From Paenibacillus helianthi (GTDB taxonomy: Bacteria; Bacillota; Bacilli; Paenibacillales; Paenibacillaceae), in the NCBI RefSeq assembly GCF_001909055.1, contig NZ_LVWI01000049.1, positions 1 to 64,000 on the forward strand: 64,000 nucleotides of DNA. The letters are read 5' to 3'. Below are positions 60,645 to 64,000 of this stretch, in pieces. The notes under the pieces were generated by a model. That model saw only the letters and a program-made list of their open reading frames with translations. It was not told where the DNA came from and made no database searches. Both the position numbers and the translations under genes were made by a program. Positions within the stretch are counted from its first letter, which is position 1. Every line of letters starts with the position of its first letter.

Positions 60645-61889
60645 TTATTCCTCTGGCTTCTCCAGAAGTTTTACTGTAACCTGCTTCAGGGCCCCATTGC
60701 GGTAAAAGGTGATTTTAAGATCATCACCGATCTTGGTATGATCGTACAGATATTTGCGCAGTGCCAGTGTAGATGTAATGGATTGATCATCAAACTTCGT
60801 AATCACATCATTGAACTGCAGGCCCGCATCCTTAGCAGGTCCAACTGCATCCAGAACGACAACCCCGTCCTTCACGCTGGTGGGCAGATTCAGCTCCTTA
60901 CGCTGGTCCTCCGCCAATGGCACATAAGGATTATTAAGATCCACTGAATATACACCTAAGTAGGAGCGGGAGATTTTACCTTTAGCTGCAAGTTCATCCG
61001 CCGTTTCCATTACATGATTGGCCGGAATCGCAAAACCGAGCCCTTCCACGCCTGTGTCGGAGATCTTCATCGTATTAATGCCGATCACCTTTCCATCCAA
61101 ATCCACCAGAGCCCCGCCGCTGTTGCCCTCGTTGATGGCAGCATCCGTCTGAATGACTTCCTGCTCCCAGTCATACACACCATCCTGATTTAGCGATACA
61201 GGAATGGTCCGCTCCGTATAACTGACGATCCCAGAGGTTAGTGTATCTCCAAGCCCCAGGGGATTGCCGATAGCAATGACGGTCTCTCCCAGCCGGAGCT
61301 TGGAGGAATCGCCGATCTGGGCGATCGTGTTAATCCCCCCTCCATCAATGGAGAGCACTGCTATATCGCTTACTTTATCCGCGCCAACAAGTGCTGCTTT
61401 GCGGGTCTCCCCGTTAACCGTAACAACCTCCAGCTTGGCTGCACCTTCGATCACATGGTTGTTCGTGATGATAAATGCCTTGCCGTCTTCTTTCTTATAA
61501 ATAACTCCCGAACCCAGTGCGGACTCATCGAGAATATTAAGTTCCTTGTTATCTTTCTTATGATTAATAATGCTCACAACCGCTGGGCGTACAAGGGCGG
61601 CGGCCTGAATAATCCGGTCATAGGGATCACCACTGCTTGCAGCAACCTTACCGATTACCACCGTTGATTCGGCTTTCTCATGGGTCAGCTGTCCGGTCAC
61701 CAGACTGAACAGAAGCACCGCTGTCACAGCACTGACTATAGAGCAGATCATAGCTACCTGCCATGTAGCCAGGTTCCTCCGCGATCTGCGGGGCCATTTG
61801 TGCCCGCCTCGTTCGCTTGAGGCATCAATCTTTCTGCTTCTGCGCCGTGACACTTTCGTTGAATAGAAATCATCGTCAAACAGTCCCAC
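60645..61889 (-). CDS. HtrA/DegP-like membrane-anchored serine protease
   Basis: 414 residues. Cytoplasmic basic N terminus, one membrane helix (~47-70), then a trypsin-like domain with catalytic triad His in ITNNHVIEGA (~145), Asp in VSDIAVLSID (~175) and Ser in INEGNSGGALVD (~256). The PDZ domain (~310-405) includes LQFNDVITKFDDQSI. It degrades or refolds misfolded exported proteins on the outer face. It is the homologue of yycK/htrC, the ancestral neighbour of walJ and rlmH in Bacilli. Confidence 0.92.
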   Translation of the reverse strand: MGLFDDDFYSTKVSRRRSRKIDASSERGGHKWPRRSRRNLATWQVAMICSIVSAVTAVLLFSLVTGQLTHEKAESTVVIGKVAASSGDPYDRIIQAAALVRPAVVSIINHKKDNKELNILDESALGSGVIYKKEDGKAFIITNNHVIEGAAKLEVVTVNGETRKAALVGADKVSDIAVLSIDGGGINTIAQIGDSSKLRLGETVIAIGNPLGLGDTLTSGIVSYTERTIPVSLNQDGVYDWEQEVIQTDAAINEGNSGGALVDLDGKVIGINTMKISDTGVEGLGFAIPANHVMETADELAAKGKISRSYLGVYSVDLNNPYVPLAEDQRKELNLPTSVKDGVVVLDAVGPAKDAGLQFNDVITKFDDQSITSTLALRKYLYDHTKIGDDLKITFYRNGALKQVTVKLLEKPEE

Positions 61890-62208
61890 CGTTACATCCT
61901 CTCCCCTCTATTGCTACTGCATTCAATACCTGAACGCCAAGCAACCACGCCCGAGTTTACCTCATCTTCTCTTAGACTCCAGGAAGAACTAAAAGGTTTC
62001 ATTTTATTATTTCACCCTAAAGTACGGGGGCAAAGCACATAGGACGTCTAGAATTCTTGCAAGCTAGCGTTATCTGTCATTTTTCAGGAATATTTCGCAG
62101 CATAAATGCCTACAATAATAGAAACCATGTTGCCAAAGTCCGTCTTACGCTTACTATTTAATTGTATCACACGCAGATGTTGCACCGTGTTTTTTCTGCC
62201 GTAAAAAC

Positions 62209-62226
62209 CATGTAAATTATTACATG
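62209..62226 (+). promoter_or_regulatory. Palindrome before the small gene at 62243
   Basis: CATGTAA-ATTA-TTACATG (62209-62226), perfect 7-bp arms, immediately upstream of AGGAGG. It could be a regulator site or an mRNA hairpin near the ribosome binding site. The remainder of 61890-62208 shows no gene. Confidence 0.45.
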
Positions 62227-62242
62227 CAAGGAGGGGTATAGC

Positions 62243-62449
62243 TTGGAATCTTTTTCAGCCAGTATGGATCTTGTGCAGTTTATCGGTAAATTGGGTGATC
62301 TTAAGGATGAGCACTATCATTTGGTTCTGGTTCAGAGCGCCTTGATCGAACTTCTGATTGATAAGGGCTTCTTCTCCCGCCAAGAGCTGGAACGCAAGAT
62401 TACGGAAATGGACCAGCTTATGACTGGCTCACCTTATCCCATGGCGTAG
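62243..62449 (+). CDS. Small protein of unknown function
   Basis: 68 residues from a TTG start, 8 bp after AAGGAGG. Helical and soluble: MDLVQFIGKLGDLKDEHYHL followed by an LIELLIDKGFFSRQELERKI stretch. The latter, with the DKGxFSRxEL pattern, resembles short Firmicutes proteins of unknown function. The 3' end overlaps the walJ 3' end by 32 bp, tail to tail. The good ribosome binding site supports it as a real gene. Confidence 0.65.
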   Translation: MESFSASMDLVQFIGKLGDLKDEHYHLVLVQSALIELLIDKGFFSRQELERKITEMDQLMTGSPYPMA

Positions 62450-63224
62450 GCCGGTCATAGTAGGTGTCACAGAGCCTGAATTCACTGTCTTTGAAAAAAC
62501 AGCCCCGGTCCTCCATCGCAACGCGAACAGACATTTTGGCCAAGTCCATCATATTGTGATCCCGGCTCAAATGTGCCAGATACGTGCGTTTGGTCCGCCC
62601 GGTAAGAATTTCACTCAGCGCCGCACCTGCAGCCTCATTAGACAAATGGCCCAGGTCACCTAAAATCCGCCGCTTCGTGTTCCAGGGGTACCGTCCCATT
62701 CTCAGCATTTCAATATCATGATTGGCTTCCAGTACAAGCACATCGGCATCCGAGATCGCCGTACGCACTTTATCGCTCACATAACCCAGATCTGTCGCCA
62801 CACACAGCTTCTCTTTGCCATCGTAAAAGTTATACCCCACTGGCTCAGCCGCATCATGCGAGATTGCAAATGACTCTACCCGCATACTACCAAAATCCCT
62901 ATGCTGCCCCGTCTCCAGAATGACCCGGTTCTGCTCGGCAATCGTGCCGATGCCCTTCTCAATCGCTCCCCAGGTACTCATGTTGGCATAGATCGGAAGA
63001 TCATATTTGCGCGCCATTGCCCCGAGTCCCTTAATGTGATCGGAATGCTCATGCGTAACTAGAATTCCATCGATATCCTGTCCGGTCAGCTCGCGCATAG
63101 CCAGCAGCTCATCAATCCGCTTCGCGCTAAGCCCGGCGTCAATCATCAGTGTCGTTTCCCCGTTGCGCACCACCGTCACATTACCGGTAGAACCGCTGGA
63201 CAGCACTGTAAATGATATTCCCAT
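62418..63224 (-). CDS. walJ: WalJ/YycJ-type MBL-fold exonuclease-like hydrolase
   Basis: 268 residues. It begins MGISFTVLSSGSTGNVTVVR. The metal-binding motif THEHSDHIKGLG (~57) and ATDLGYVSD (~142) with LEANHD (~164) are typical of WalJ. The protein is a cytoplasmic metallo-hydrolase of the walRK operon, linked with coordination of replication and cell division. It lies 17 bp downstream of walI on the same strand and is probably the last gene of the operon. Confidence 0.93.
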   Translation of the reverse strand: MGISFTVLSSGSTGNVTVVRNGETTLMIDAGLSAKRIDELLAMRELTGQDIDGILVTHEHSDHIKGLGAMARKYDLPIYANMSTWGAIEKGIGTIAEQNRVILETGQHRDFGSMRVESFAISHDAAEPVGYNFYDGKEKLCVATDLGYVSDKVRTAISDADVLVLEANHDIEMLRMGRYPWNTKRRILGDLGHLSNEAAGAALSEILTGRTKRTYLAHLSRDHNMMDLAKMSVRVAMEDRGCFFKDSEFRLCDTYYDRPTPWDKVSQS

Positions 63225-63241
63225 TCTCTCTCCTGCTCCTT

Positions 63242-63982
63242 CTACTCTGTTGTCTTAGGACTGATTATGTCCGCGCTAATGGCATCTACATAATAGGCAT
63301 TGCCATTCTCCAGCATGAACCGCCACATTGGCGAAGCCACCTGGCTCTCGGAGTTGAATAGCTCGCCGTAATATCCCAGCTCAATCTCCTTAACCACCGA
63401 ATTCGCCGGAAAATACTTCTCAATTAGGCTGCTGAGCGCCTGCGATGCCGGAAGCACCTTCTGATCAGTATCACTCATTGTAGTTACCATCTCAATCTTC
63501 GGCCACCGGAAAGCCACGATCTTCTGATCACTGTTAATCAGCTCCAGTCTAACCCTGAACAGTGACCATTTCTTATCTACCAGCGGGTGCAGCACGAACT
63601 TGCCTACCTCACTTTCCTGGGCATCAAAACGATAATTGGATATATCGGGGATCTGCCCCTCCAGCGCCGTACTAAGCTCGGTAAACGAGGAATAGATCAG
63701 CTTGCTGTCTATCGGCTCTTTAAGCTCTACAGGAGGTTCGTTCTGCTCCTCACCGGAATAGTGATACGTAAGATCCGGCAACTGGGGGGTTGCAGCCGGA
63801 ATTGGACATAGAATACGAATGTTCTTCTCTTCCATGACAGCCTGCGTTGCCTTCGACAAGGAGGTGAAATCAAGGTTGGCGCTGGCCTGATCACGCAGAT
63901 CCATCCAAAGCTGATAGCACAGCAACAGATTCAATACCAGAAAGGCGTATATCAGCACATTTTTTGCTCTTCCCCAGTCCAT
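63242..63982 (-). CDS. walI: WalI/YycI regulator of the WalK kinase
   Basis: 246 residues. One N-terminal membrane helix (~8-26, VLIYAFLVLNLLLCYQLWMD), then an extracytoplasmic domain. The beginning MDWGRAKNVLIYAFL is highly typical of YycI. It binds WalK and WalH in the membrane and damps WalRK signalling, which controls cell-wall turnover. GGGAGGAAG lies upstream. walH, walK and walR would be expected just beyond the right edge of the window. Confidence 0.9.
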   Translation of the reverse strand: MDWGRAKNVLIYAFLVLNLLLCYQLWMDLRDQASANLDFTSLSKATQAVMEEKNIRILCPIPAATPQLPDLTYHYSGEEQNEPPVELKEPIDSKLIYSSFTELSTALEGQIPDISNYRFDAQESEVGKFVLHPLVDKKWSLFRVRLELINSDQKIVAFRWPKIEMVTTMSDTDQKVLPASQALSSLIEKYFPANSVVKEIELGYYGELFNSESQVASPMWRFMLENGNAYYVDAISADIISPKTTE

Positions 63983-64000
63983 ACCTTCCCTCCTAAACGT

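Overview
The window looks like low-to-mid GC Firmicutes DNA, most likely Paenibacillus. The evidence is the walI-walJ-htrA-rlmH neighbourhood with its small CxxH/CxxC protein, a YdjO-type cold-induced protein beside a CspA-type gene, a Rex-controlled cydABCD operon and strong AGGAGG ribosome binding sites. The right third is the more conserved, origin-proximal part. The left two thirds is an accessory island ending at the 3' end of rlmH.

Layout. 1-7.5 kb: an IS110-type transposase tail, a two-component system, a VOC protein, a TetR repressor facing a 5S-rRNA-like sequence and a tautomerase, a Crp-type regulator, and a metallo-beta-lactamase-fold hydrolase divergent from a MerR regulator. 7.5-39.9 kb: a patchwork whose segments are separated by direct repeats of the last ~25 bp of rlmH (good copies at 12.52, 14.73, 17.66 and 39.92 kb; decayed copies at 7.55 and 17.30 kb). 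This is the arrangement expected of SCC-type cassettes stacked at rlmH. Cargo includes an XRE/HEPN-like pair, a Fur-controlled FTR1 iron permease with a lipoprotein, an epoxide hydrolase with a WYL regulator, an ABC transporter-VanZ-two-component module that looks like a peptide/glycopeptide resistance unit, a peptidase U32 gene with two rearranged partial copies, a DsbA-like protein, dehydrogenases and a fumarylacetoacetase-family enzyme paired with a second metallo-hydrolase. Broken genes are common here: nonsense codons, frameshifts and chimeras joined at short shared sequences. No serine recombinase (ccr) is present in the window.

39.9-64 kb: rlmH, an ABC-2 exporter, a lone IF-3 paralogue, a partial duplication (infC 3' end, arsR, MFS) flanking about 4 kb with an IS110-group element inserted in a group II intron remnant, a PAP2 phosphatase, the CxxH/CxxC protein, a frameshifted oligoendopeptidase F, cydABCD with two Rex boxes, ydjO, csp, an HtrA-type protease, and walJ and walI at the right edge.

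Two observations deserve most attention. The first is the array of rlmH-3'-end repeats. The second is the IS110 element at 46.09-47.59 kb, whose upstream non-coding region carries short segments matching both halves of its own target and one of its own ends, as expected of a bridge RNA.
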